Source of the DNA: Methylococcales bacterium
GTDB taxonomy: Bacteria; Pseudomonadota; Gammaproteobacteria; Methylococcales; Methylomonadaceae
Reading direction: 5' to 3'
Assembly: GCA_026399015.1 (NCBI GenBank)
Contig: JAPLRS010000041.1
Location: 1-64,000, forward strand
DNA: 64,000 nucleotides
Positions within the stretch are counted from its first letter, which is position 1; every line of letters begins with the position of its first letter. Below, piece after piece: positions 1-8,927 of this stretch. Made by a program: the position numbers and the translations under genes. The notes beneath the pieces are model-generated. The model had not been told where the DNA came from. It searched no databases and worked only from the letters and a program-made list of their open reading frames with translations.

Positions 1-338
1 ACGCGCAAATAAGATTTAGCCGCACTATCTGGCTCACGCGTACCCTGTTCCCAATCTCTGAGGGTGCCTAAAGGCAACTCAAATTGCTGAGAAAATTGCT
101 GTTGCGTCATATTTAAACGTTTACGAATCTCTTTAGGATTCGGTACTGGACGAAACTGCTTTAGCTCAGCATCAGTTAATAAGGGATTCTCTAAGTCGGC
201 CTCAGCCGCCGCCTCAATCTCTGCATCGGTTAATGCGTTTAACCGTGCCCAATAGGTTTTGTCGGCAAGCACTTGCTGAGTGCCATCTTTCATAAACTGT
301 ACTGTCGTGCCGTTTTTTCGTTCAACTGTTATAGTCAT
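1..338 (-). CDS. XRE/HTH-type antitoxin-like regulator (C-terminus truncated by window edge)
   Basis: Minus-strand reading from ATG at 338: MTITVERKNGTTVQFMKDGTQQVLADKTYWARLNALTDAEIEAAAEADLENPLLTDAELKQFRPVPNPKEIRKRLNMTQQQFSQQFELPLGTLRDWEQGTREPDSAAKSYLR; typical HTH-XRE (MTQQQFSQQFELPLGTLRDWEQG). Not in the ORF track because it is partial. Confidence 0.8.
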   Translation of the reverse strand, partial: MTITVERKNGTTVQFMKDGTQQVLADKTYWARLNALTDAEIEAAAEADLENPLLTDAELKQFRPVPNPKEIRKRLNMTQQQFSQQFELPLGTLRDWEQGTREPDSAAKSYLR

Positions 339-639
339 AATAATTACTACCCATCATTCTTATAAATTTAATGAATAAAACTCATATACCTGAGTCTTTC
401 AGCCTTACTTGCCGGTCGTATAATAACTGGAGTCAGAGTAAACTCACGATTGGATAGTAGCTATACAACTTTCTGCTGATCAACCATTCTACGATCTGGC
501 GTTTTCGTCAGATTTAGGAAAAAAAGAATTTAATGCGGTGATTGTTAATCGAAATAAGTTTAAAAATTAGCTTTAGGCTAATATTTCAAAAATATGACCT
601 AATCAAGCAAAGGTCTGTATTTATTTTGGTGATACCTAC

Positions 640-1131
640 TTAAAACTCACCAACATTCTTTAAAATTGAATTAATAACAGTTGCAGATATTCTAAAATCA
701 GATTGGTACAATTGATTGAATGCCCCTTTTGCAGAAGAAATTAAACCTCGTTTTTTAGCCAACCCTATAATTGCAGCAGTTCCAGTCACGATCAAGCCTT
801 TTTCTTTAGCAACGGATCGCCCTGCTCGCTCGTCCATAATCAGTAACACTTTATCAGAATGACCTAAAGCGATGTTAATACAGTCGGTTTCACCGACATC
901 AAGATCAATATCTAGCATTAGCAGAATAGGTGCTGGCCAAAGCGTTATCCACCCAGTATCAATAGCGTGTGAAATTGCTGTTTCTCCAGGAGCATTTTTA
1001 CCTGGCAATACTTCTTGCTTTACTGTTTCGGGTAAAAAAACAGTTCCAAATATCTCAGGCAACCACTCTAAGCCACCTACTAAAGCTAAGCCTATTAGAG
1101 GACTTGAATCAATAACAACTATTCGTGACAT
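640..1131 (-). CDS. DUF3368/PIN-like toxin
   Basis: N-terminal IVVIDSSPLIGLALVGGL and internal DVGETDCINIALGH...LLIMDERAGRSVA, typical of DUF3368 PIN-fold proteins; lies directly downstream of a UPF0175-like gene. Confidence 0.75.
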   Translation of the reverse strand: MSRIVVIDSSPLIGLALVGGLEWLPEIFGTVFLPETVKQEVLPGKNAPGETAISHAIDTGWITLWPAPILLMLDIDLDVGETDCINIALGHSDKVLLIMDERAGRSVAKEKGLIVTGTAAIIGLAKKRGLISSAKGAFNQLYQSDFRISATVINSILKNVGEF

Positions 1132-1138
1132 AGAGCGC

Positions 1139-1483
1139 TTAAACTTCTTTTAACCACTGATCTAAAGTATCAACATCTCGACTAACATCCTCTTCGATTT
1201 GACTTATCACAGATAAGCCTAAACGAGATATATGCGCAATAAAACTCGCTAACGGCAAGTCAGCTAACTTAGCAGCACGAACTAAGGATAAATCACCTTC
1301 TTTAAATAATGCCGTAGCCAATGCTTTTCTAACGCCTGGCAAATCAATAATATTTGATGATTTAAGTCCAACCATTAAGGCATCAGGTTCATTTCTATTC
1401 ATCACTAAGACTAAATCATTATTAGCCATTCGCAATGCTTCACTAGGGTTGTTTTTTAAGCCACTTACGTTAACGGTTTTCAT
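1139..1483 (-). CDS. UPF0175-like antitoxin with Phd-like N-terminus
   Basis: MKTVNVSGLKNNPSEALRMANNDLVLVMNRNEPDALMVGL (Phd/YefM-like) followed by LSLVRAAKLADLPLASFIAHISRLGLSVI (UPF0175-like); 7 bp from the DUF3368 gene. Confidence 0.65.
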   Translation of the reverse strand: MKTVNVSGLKNNPSEALRMANNDLVLVMNRNEPDALMVGLKSSNIIDLPGVRKALATALFKEGDLSLVRAAKLADLPLASFIAHISRLGLSVISQIEEDVSRDVDTLDQWLKEV

Positions 1484-1704
1484 GGTCTTTCCAGATAGGA
1501 ATATAAGATAGGCCTATTATATAGGCAGCATTGTCTATCTTAAAGAATTCTTTATTAAACCCAACCATCTTTACCACATATTCCGCAATGGCTTTTGACG
1601 CTATTTCAGATTTGTTTAGTACAACGTAAAACTGACGTGGTTTATGTTTTTGATTCCTGATAGACTTTTAGGTAATTACATTTGTTGGGACATGTATCAG
1701 GTAT

Positions 1705-2028
1705 TTGATAGATCCTCTATTTGAATTAACACTAAATATGACTCTTATGAGACTGACTTCTGAGCAAACTAAAATTATTAAGGATACGGCTTATTCCGTG
1801 TTAGGTGAAGGTTCACGAGTTATCTTGTTTGGTTCTAGAGTTGATGTCGAAAAAAAAGGCGGTGATATTGATTTGTTATTTGAAACTGAGCATATTCTTA
1901 ACAACCGAGTTAACGCAATAGGTGCTCTTTATGCTGCGTTGATACGTAAACTGGGTGATAGAAAAATAGATATTTTATTAAAAGACCCTAAGACTCCGAA
2001 TGCTGCAGTTTTGGAGATTGCTAGGTAA
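1705..2028 (+). CDS. MNT-type nucleotidyltransferase domain protein (antitoxin-like)
   Basis: LFGSRVDVEKKGGDIDLLFE matches the GSRARG...SDIDL-type signature of minimal nucleotidyltransferases. Confidence 0.75.
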   Translation: MIDPLFELTLNMTLMRLTSEQTKIIKDTAYSVLGEGSRVILFGSRVDVEKKGGDIDLLFETEHILNNRVNAIGALYAALIRKLGDRKIDILLKDPKTPNAAVLEIAR

Positions 2029-2042
2029 ACGGGGATCGAGTT

Positions 2043-2207
2043 ATGAGTTTGAGGTATCTTCCTGAATACGCACAAATTGTTATATTTTCTCTTGAATTAG
2101 CGCGTAAAGAAGCAGAACTTGCAGAAAAGGTAGGTGTTTTAGATAGTGTAGATGCGTTTATTGTCGCTCGTAAGTTAAGAAATACTCTTGTGCATCAGTG
2201 TTATTGA
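2043..2207 (+). pseudogene. Truncated HEPN-like partner of the MNT gene
   Basis: 54-aa reading MSLRYLPEYAQIVIFSLELARKEAELAEKVGVLDSVDAFIVARKLRNTLVHQCY*; RNTLVH fits the HEPN RX4-6H motif, but the protein is much shorter than a usual HEPN domain. Confidence 0.5.
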
Positions 2208-2483
2208 AAAAAACAGAATTAGAAATTAATCATCTAGGCGTTCAGAAATAAAGAGTCTTACTTCAAAACAGGGACTGCACTTAATAGTTGTTTTGTATAT
2301 TCTTTTTTGGTTGAGTTAAGACTTAAATCAGTCGATCTGCCGCTTAAAGCATGCCTCATTCAAAAAATCTTATAATTTCGTTAGATAGTGATATAAGATT
2401 AGCTAAACAAGAAAAGATCTAAGTTAATCAGCAATATAGTAGGGTTAATGTATCAAGCGATTGAAGCTGTCACATAATCTGGT

Positions 2484-2672
2484 ATGATCCAATTACTGAA
2501 GCCTGTTCAACTAGAAGAATATGAACGACTGGTTGTTTTAAGAATTTCCAAAAAATCAACTTACGCCGAAACAACATCCGCTACATCTAAAGATTGGAGA
2601 AAATTTGTGGGCTTGATTAAAGACAAAGAATATACCCGAACCATTGAAGTTATTAAATTAATAGAGGATTGA
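2484..2672 (+). CDS. Small hypothetical protein upstream of a PIN toxin gene
   Basis: 62-aa ORF, co-directional with the PIN gene at 2767; no recognisable domain. Confidence 0.3.
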   Translation: MIQLLKPVQLEEYERLVVLRISKKSTYAETTSATSKDWRKFVGLIKDKEYTRTIEVIKLIED

Positions 2673-2766
2673 TAACATTGAATATTGAATCCACCGATTG
2701 GCTGATCGGTTTTTTTGAAAAAACCTTTGGCTCTATTCCTGAGATGTCTGAAATAGAATTAATTTA

Positions 2767-3213
2767 ATGAAAGTCATCTATTTAGATGTATGCACTTATT
2801 GCCGCCCCTTCGATAACCAAGATGCCCTCCGCATACGTTTAGAAACGGAAGCTTTTTATCTCATTTTGCAACATATCCAACACAATCATTATCAATCAGT
2901 TGTTTCGCCTGTTCACCTTAAAGAAATCGAAGCGATTAGTGCAATCGAAGAACGTCTGTTGTTAAAAGCTCAATTAGAAAAGTTTTTTTGCCCTGTCGTC
3001 CGTGATAAACAAGCCATTCGATCTCGTGCAGACTATTTGTATCAACTGGGGTTTGGTATTGCTGATGCCGCTCATTTAGCATATGCTGAAGTTTTAGCTG
3101 ATGTTTTTATCTCTTGTGATGATAAACTATTGAAAAAATATAAAAAAGAAGTCACTGCAAAAATAATTGCTTTGAACCCACTTGAATTCGTCTCATCTGA
3201 GGAGTTGCAATAA
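2767..3213 (+). CDS. PIN-domain (VapC-like) toxin
   Basis: MKVIYLDVCTYCRPFDNQDALRIRLETEAF..., ...GFGIADAAHLAYAEVLADVFISCDDKLLKKYKK; acidic residues arranged as in PIN domains. Confidence 0.75.
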   Translation: MKVIYLDVCTYCRPFDNQDALRIRLETEAFYLILQHIQHNHYQSVVSPVHLKEIEAISAIEERLLLKAQLEKFFCPVVRDKQAIRSRADYLYQLGFGIADAAHLAYAEVLADVFISCDDKLLKKYKKEVTAKIIALNPLEFVSSEELQ

Positions 3214-3407
3214 TGGAACAAGCCTTTTTAACTACTGAAACTCAACTTATTCAACAAGCCGTTCAGGTTTTGCTTGAAAAACTAGGCACAACTGATACCA
3301 ACCGTTTCTTAGCGCTTAAATCTACAGAGCGATTGGATTCAGTTCTAAGACATCAAACGTGGCAAAAAGATTTAGATAAAGATAGTTTTTTTGATGAAGT
3401 ATTCTAA
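3213..3407 (+). CDS. Small protein translationally coupled to the PIN gene; candidate antitoxin
   Basis: Start overlaps the upstream stop (TAATG at 3211-3215); 64-aa acidic C-terminus DKDSFFDEVF. Confidence 0.45.
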   Translation: MEQAFLTTETQLIQQAVQVLLEKLGTTDTNRFLALKSTERLDSVLRHQTWQKDLDKDSFFDEVF

Positions 3408-3537
3408 ATAGCCAAGGGAAATTATTAATAAAGTAATAACGATGTCAGAATAAACTTAAATCAGTCCACTATCAAAAAGGCGCATTAATATTAAAAAATG
3501 CGCCACTTAAAAATCACCCAATAAACCTATACATTAA

Positions 3538-3700
3538 TTACGGGACATATTGTTCGATGGGATCTGAAAAGTTATAAAGATTGAGTTTATTAGCTTCTGG
3601 GCTGGTTGCCGCCGCTTTGAAAATATGCTCTTTTTCAAGCAGATGAGTTTTAATGTTACCGTAGAGAGTATAGGCGCATTTCAAATAAAGACACTATAAA
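3538..3700 (-). pseudogene. C-terminal gene remnant, family not identified
   Basis: Minus-strand open reading LKCAYTLYGNIKTHLLEKEHIFKAAATSPEANKLNLYNFSDPIEQYVP* looks protein-like but has an in-frame stop just upstream and no start. Confidence 0.3.
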
Positions 3701-3821
3701 TAGTATTTTTTATGAAAATAATTTATTATTTACCTCGTAACAAACTATAAGACGCTGATTTAATTGAAATATATAAATAAAATAACTCTTTCTCTGCTAC
3801 AGATAATGCTTTGGTTGCAAT

Positions 3822-3878
3822 AGATAGGGTGTTGTTCAGTCTGGAGTGCCCCACTCTAGACCGAACAACACCCTATCT
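3822..3878. repeat. 57-nt near-perfect long inverted repeat
   Basis: agatagggtgttgttc (3822-3837) / gaacaacaccctatct (3863-3878) perfect 16-bp arms; inner gtctggagtg (3839-3848) pairs with cactctagac (3852-3861) with one G.T, loop ccc. Confidence 0.85.
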
Positions 3879-4045
3879 GTTTTAAAGTGGGGCACTTTAA
3901 GCAATTCAAACTTTAGTTATGTTAGCGAGGGCTACTTTAAAGCAGATGGCACCCTATTTACCTTAAAGTGGGGCGCTTTAAAGTAAACCAGCCTTTATCT
4001 GCCATAAAGTAGGTCACTCCAGAGTAGCTAAAGTATTATTTAGCC
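3869..4045. repeat. Degenerate repeats of caccctat...ttaaagtgggg(c)actttaa
   Basis: caccctatctgttttaaagtggggcactttaa (from 3869) and caccctatttaccttaaagtggggcgctttaa (from 3950), 81 bp apart; a further degenerate copy, ccataaagtaggtcactccagagta, lies downstream. Confidence 0.6.
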
Positions 4046-4216
4046 CTTTCGAACTATAATTTAATTAAAATTTATCCCTATCAATCGCCTTGACAGTATG
4101 ATTCATCGCAATCAATACCCTATCTATCGTGTTTATTGATAAAATAGTCTTTTAACGCTTTAACTCTCTTAAAGGCGATACCTTCACCCTTAGACAAACT
4201 CATCACTTTAGGCTTT

Positions 4217-5800
4217 ATGACTCAATTAAACCTTTGGCAACGCTATCAAGATTGGCTGTATTTTAATAACGAATTAGATTTGTATGTGGATGTTAGTCGC
4301 ATGCGCTTTGATGATGCCTTAGTTGAGGCGCTAACGCCTAAATTTACTAAAGCCTTTGCTGACATGGCGGCTTTAGAGCAAGGTGCTATTGCTAATCCAG
4401 ATGAAAACCGACAGGTTGGGCATTATTGGTTGCGTAACCCTGATGTAGCCCCAGCAGAACTACGCGCCGAGATCATCAATAATCTTGCGCAAATTGCGAC
4501 CTTTGTGCAACAGGTGCATGCCGGAGAAATTCGCCCACTTAGTGCCCCCAAATTTACGGATATACTATCCATTGGCATTGGTGGCTCCGCTTTAGGGCCA
4601 CAATTTGTTGATGAAGCTTTGGCGCCTGCAGCCGGTGATTTAGCCATTAATTTTATTGATAATACTGACCCTGCAGGTATTGATAAAATCTTAGCTAAAC
4701 TTAAAGACCGTTTAAAAAGCACGCTAGTTATTATTACGAGTAAATCCGGTGGCACACCTGAAACGCGTAATGGCATGCTAGAAGTTAAACACGCCTTTGA
4801 ACAACAAAACCTTAGTTTTTCTGATCATGCCGTGGCTATTACCATGCTGGGTAGTAAGATGGATGAAATTGAACGCAACGAAGGTTGGTTAGCAGAATTC
4901 CCTATGTTTGATTGGGTAGGTGGCCGTACGTCAGAAATGTCATCAGTAGGCTTACTGTCTGCAGCATTAATGGGTATTGATGTAAATGCCTTGTTAGCTG
5001 GGGCTAAGACTATGGATATTGCTACTCGCGTAGCCGATATTAAACAAAATCCCGCCGCTTTATTAGCCTTAAGTTGGTATTACGCGACGAACGGTAAAGG
5101 CGAAAAAGATATGGTTATCTTGCCTTATAAAGACAGTCTGCAATTATTCTCGCGATACTTACAACAATTGGTGATGGAATCACTGGGTAAACAAGTTGAT
5201 TTAGCGGGCAATATCGTCAATCAAGGCCTTACTGTTTATGGAAATAAAGGCTCAACTGACCAACATGCCTTTGTACAACAATTACGCGAGGGCGTGGCTA
5301 ATTTCTTTGCTGTATTTATTGAAGTTTTAAAAGATCGAGACGGCCCATCTATTACAGTTGATCCTGAAACGACTTCGGGTGATTATTTATCCGGTATGTT
5401 ACAAGGTACACGCCAAGCTCTTTATGATAATGGTCGTGATTCTATTACCTTAACCATTAAAGAAGTAAGCCCCAAAACAGTAGGCGCACTTATTGCCTTG
5501 TTTGAAAGAGCGGTGGGTATCTACGCCTCCTTAGTTAATATTAATGCCTATAACCAACCCGGCGTTGAAGCGGGTAAAAAAGCGGCGGAAACGTTATTAA
5601 ATTTACAACACCGAGTGCTTGCTGTTTTAAAAGTCGCAGATAAAGCGTTGTCTTTAACTGAATTAGCTGAAAAAGCCGATGCCAGTGCGCAAATTGAACA
5701 TGTTTATAAGATTGTTCGGCATTTAGCCGAAAACGAACGTGGGATTGTTTTACAAGGGGATTTTAAATTTCCAACTAGCCTACAGGTTTTAAAAGTTTAA
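4217..5800 (+). CDS. pgi: Glucose-6-phosphate isomerase
   Basis: [48 protein letters not shown]; full length, 527 aa. Confidence 0.95.
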   Translation: MTQLNLWQRYQDWLYFNNELDLYVDVSRMRFDDALVEALTPKFTKAFADMAALEQGAIANPDENRQVGHYWLRNPDVAPAELRAEIINNLAQIATFVQQVHAGEIRPLSAPKFTDILSIGIGGSALGPQFVDEALAPAAGDLAINFIDNTDPAGIDKILAKLKDRLKSTLVIITSKSGGTPETRNGMLEVKHAFEQQNLSFSDHAVAITMLGSKMDEIERNEGWLAEFPMFDWVGGRTSEMSSVGLLSAALMGIDVNALLAGAKTMDIATRVADIKQNPAALLALSWYYATNGKGEKDMVILPYKDSLQLFSRYLQQLVMESLGKQVDLAGNIVNQGLTVYGNKGSTDQHAFVQQLREGVANFFAVFIEVLKDRDGPSITVDPETTSGDYLSGMLQGTRQALYDNGRDSITLTIKEVSPKTVGALIALFERAVGIYASLVNINAYNQPGVEAGKKAAETLLNLQHRVLAVLKVADKALSLTELAEKADASAQIEHVYKIVRHLAENERGIVLQGDFKFPTSLQVLKV

Positions 5801-5829
5801 CTACCTGAGTATTAGCTAGCGAAAATAAA

Positions 5830-6420
5830 TCAAACTTCGGCTTTATTTAGCCACGTTTTAATAGGCGGCGCTTGATAATTGATAAATCGATCTAAAAGCA
5901 CATCTGGATCTGATTCAACCATTAATAAATCTCGCGTCTCCTGTTTAACAAATTGCTCTGCTAAAACATGATCTAAAAACTGTATTAAATGATCGTAATA
6001 ACCAGAAATATTCAGCAGACCAATAGGCTTATGATGAAAACCCAATTGCGCCCAGGTCCAGATTTCAAACAGTTCTTCAAAAGTACCAATACCACCGGGT
6101 AAAGCAATAAAACCATCAGATAATTCAGCCATCAGCATTTTGCGCTCATGCATACTTTCTGTGACATGCAATTGCGTAAGGTGATGGTGCGCTACTTCTT
6201 TATGCGCTAACGCTTTAGGTATAACACCAATCACTTCACCACCTAATGCCAAAATCCCATCAGCCACTTTACCCATAACACCAATACTTGCGCCACCGTA
6301 AACCAAACCCATATTATGTTTGACTAAAGCTTGTGCTAAGGCAGTACCCGCCTCACCATAAGCATCTAAGCGCCCATTACTAGAGCCACAATAGACGCAG
6401 ATATTTTTAATGACAGTCAT
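5830..6420 (-). CDS. LOG family (TIGR00730) Rossmann-fold protein / cytokinin riboside 5'-monophosphate phosphoribohydrolase-like
   Basis: ICVYCGSSNG, VYGGASIGVMG, ALPGGIGTFEELFEIWTWAQLG (PGGxGTxxE). Confidence 0.9.
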   Translation of the reverse strand: MTVIKNICVYCGSSNGRLDAYGEAGTALAQALVKHNMGLVYGGASIGVMGKVADGILALGGEVIGVIPKALAHKEVAHHHLTQLHVTESMHERKMLMAELSDGFIALPGGIGTFEELFEIWTWAQLGFHHKPIGLLNISGYYDHLIQFLDHVLAEQFVKQETRDLLMVESDPDVLLDRFINYQAPPIKTWLNKAEV

Positions 6421-6472
6421 ATTATAAATAGGGGTGGCGACTGTTAATATTTATGCTTACTTTGCAGTTTGT

Positions 6473-8827
6473 TTAATAAACTTGAGAATAACTTTCTCTA
6501 ATTTCTTTAAGCTCTATAGCAATCTCTCTACGCATACGAAAATCGCGTCTAGAATGCGCAATGGTATAAGGGATTTTAGAGTTGCGTTCATATTTAACGG
6601 CAGTTCTAATAATACCGATCCACTGTCTATCGTTATCTTCCATTTCTTTAAAGCGATTACGAATGCGCTCTAATTCTTGATTACAGTAAGTCACAAAACC
6701 CGCCGCATAGAACACACTATTTTTTAAGTAATCTTCTAGGGCTGCTAAGTCGCCATTAATTTCTTCTACCACTTGTTCAAAATTAACGGGCTCGGGTAAC
6801 TTAATGGTGTCTTCAATAAGCTTACGCGCTTGATTAGCTTGGTCTGTAACGGATAAATTTTTGGCATCTTGACCAATAGCCGACTTAATTGCGGTTTTAA
6901 CGGTTCTACCCACAACGGCAGGCACGACCTCATTATGTGACCATAAGCCATAACGCAAATAATGCGTCACATCATGTTTATGTAAATCAGGACCTTGATA
7001 AAACGCTTCTAAGGTTTTAATTTCTGCAGAGCGTTCGTTTAATAAGCGCTCACGTGCTTGCAATGGTTTAGCAATAAAGGCTTCGACTGCTACCCGACCA
7101 AATCGTAAGAACAACACCTGAAAGCCATGACGAATCCGAGCTTGTTCGGCATTTTCATCCGTGTTTAATAAAGTCTTACGCACTTCTTCGGTTTCCCAAA
7201 GCAAGGCTTGCGTTTTTTGGGCAATTTGATCAATCAATACTTGTAAAGATTGTGCCAATTGATCAGTTAGTTCTGTTTCAAATTTTTGTTGAATCTCTCT
7301 AAAGAGCTCTTCACGAATTTTATAATTACCTTCCCGCGGATCGGGCATAGAAATGGTTCTACCCGCTGTATAGATACGCTTTAATTCATCCATTTGACCG
7401 GTCGTCAGATTTGACAACAAGGCTTCAATTTTTGCATCGTATGCGGCATGTAAAGTCGCTAACTCTTGATGCTCTGCACCTAAAGCATCGGCTTCTTTAC
7501 GACCCTGAATACTCTCGGCATACCAGACATCAAAATCTTTTTTAATGCGTTGCCATTCACGGCCCCACCACTGATTAAAGTCTTTACCTAAAAGATCATC
7601 TTCTTCTATATCACCTTCGGCAAACTCAGCATAAGTGGGTTCAAGTCTGACTAAAATATCACCGGCATATTGCAATATGTTGGCAACCAAAGCGTCACAA
7701 CGTCTTTGCAAAGCATCTGCACGCTCGTGATCAATATAATGGTTAACCATTTCTTTTAGGATACCGATACCATCGGTAATACCCAATTTCTTTAGTTTTA
7801 ATTTGTCATCCGCGTTTTTAGTGCGTCTTAAAGTGTCTTCTGATGGAATACCAAACTCTACTAAATGGGCCCGCGCACAAACTGGAATCATGCGTCTTTC
7901 TGGCACATCTGGCCAATAATTTCTGTGCTTTTGTAGAGTTTCTTTAAAGTCTATTTGATCATCTAAAGCATCAGCTTGTGTTAACACTAAAAACACTTTG
8001 TCAGACACTTTAATACTTGGGTCATCTGAATCCGCAATCAACAGAATTTCTTTTTCTGGTCCCGTAATAGAAGGCTGCTTCATCTCTTTTGCATAGATAA
8101 TCGCGTCGCAATGTTTTAGACGCTCTATCGCTTGATCAGAATGCATTTGAATACCTGAGTTAAAACCAGGTACATCATGAAAAACAATGTCTCTATCACT
8201 TCTTAAGCGCACTGTTTTAAGTTGAATACGTTTGATAGCCAGTGACTGTGCTCGATTCTTAAACACAGCGGCTTGCAGTTGTTCATGCACTTCACTGATG
8301 TCTATAAAACTTTGGGTATAGCCACTTTTTTGTTTCGTAAATTCGTAGATAGCACTGAGATTTTTTTCAGTGTAATCATAATCCTCTTGGATTTCTTTTC
8401 TTTCTTTATCATTCAACAGACCTTCTAGCGCCAATTTCCTTTGATGCTGTAAAGTGCCTATTTCTTCCTTGGTGTAATATTGAATGAATAGTAATTGATC
8501 TTGTTCAGTTTGAGCAGACCAAATCTCTGTGCTGGTAAAGGTACATCTTTCCCGAGCTGAAGGTAGAATCTCTTGGCCTAACCAAGCATTTAACAAGGCA
8601 CTCTTACCGGCCTTTTCTAAACCAATGACAGCGACTTCAAACCGATTTGCATGTAAGCGTTCTAGTTGACGATTTAAGCGTACTTGCTCAACATTAAGGC
8701 GTTGAACCAGTTCCGGTGCTAAATCTTCACCCGTTTTGTTACATAGCGTTACTAGTTTATCTGCGAGTACAGAAGTAACTTCTAATCGGGCAAGCTGTTC
8801 TTGACAAGTTTCTAGCCAGGTAGTCAT
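6473..8827 (-). CDS. Dynamin-family large GTPase
   Basis: P-loop VIGLEKAGKSALLNAWLG, switch DVPGFNSG, then a long coiled-coil-like region. Confidence 0.8.
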   Translation of the reverse strand: MTTWLETCQEQLARLEVTSVLADKLVTLCNKTGEDLAPELVQRLNVEQVRLNRQLERLHANRFEVAVIGLEKAGKSALLNAWLGQEILPSARERCTFTSTEIWSAQTEQDQLLFIQYYTKEEIGTLQHQRKLALEGLLNDKERKEIQEDYDYTEKNLSAIYEFTKQKSGYTQSFIDISEVHEQLQAAVFKNRAQSLAIKRIQLKTVRLRSDRDIVFHDVPGFNSGIQMHSDQAIERLKHCDAIIYAKEMKQPSITGPEKEILLIADSDDPSIKVSDKVFLVLTQADALDDQIDFKETLQKHRNYWPDVPERRMIPVCARAHLVEFGIPSEDTLRRTKNADDKLKLKKLGITDGIGILKEMVNHYIDHERADALQRRCDALVANILQYAGDILVRLEPTYAEFAEGDIEEDDLLGKDFNQWWGREWQRIKKDFDVWYAESIQGRKEADALGAEHQELATLHAAYDAKIEALLSNLTTGQMDELKRIYTAGRTISMPDPREGNYKIREELFREIQQKFETELTDQLAQSLQVLIDQIAQKTQALLWETEEVRKTLLNTDENAEQARIRHGFQVLFLRFGRVAVEAFIAKPLQARERLLNERSAEIKTLEAFYQGPDLHKHDVTHYLRYGLWSHNEVVPAVVGRTVKTAIKSAIGQDAKNLSVTDQANQARKLIEDTIKLPEPVNFEQVVEEINGDLAALEDYLKNSVFYAAGFVTYCNQELERIRNRFKEMEDNDRQWIGIIRTAVKYERNSKIPYTIAHSRRDFRMRREIAIELKEIRESYSQVY

Positions 8828-8892
8828 AAAAATTCCAGGATTGTTGAATACTTTTTAAAACCAGAGTCCCTCCAGTTTTAGAGGGATTAATG

Positions 8893-8920
8893 CGGGTAGA
8901 CGCTAAGGCCTCTACCCGCT
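8893..8920 (-). terminator. Hairpin downstream of the PPi-PFK gene
   Basis: gcgggtaga (8893-8901) / tctacccgc (8912-8920), 9-bp perfect stem between the PFK stop and the dynamin start; the U-tract is weak. Confidence 0.45.
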
Positions 8921-8927
8921 ATTAGAC

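Noticed and set aside
872-1153. 93-aa plus-strand ORF
   Set aside because: Antisense to the DUF3368 toxin gene.
4423-4776. 117-aa minus-strand ORF
   Set aside because: Antisense within pgi; shadow ORF.
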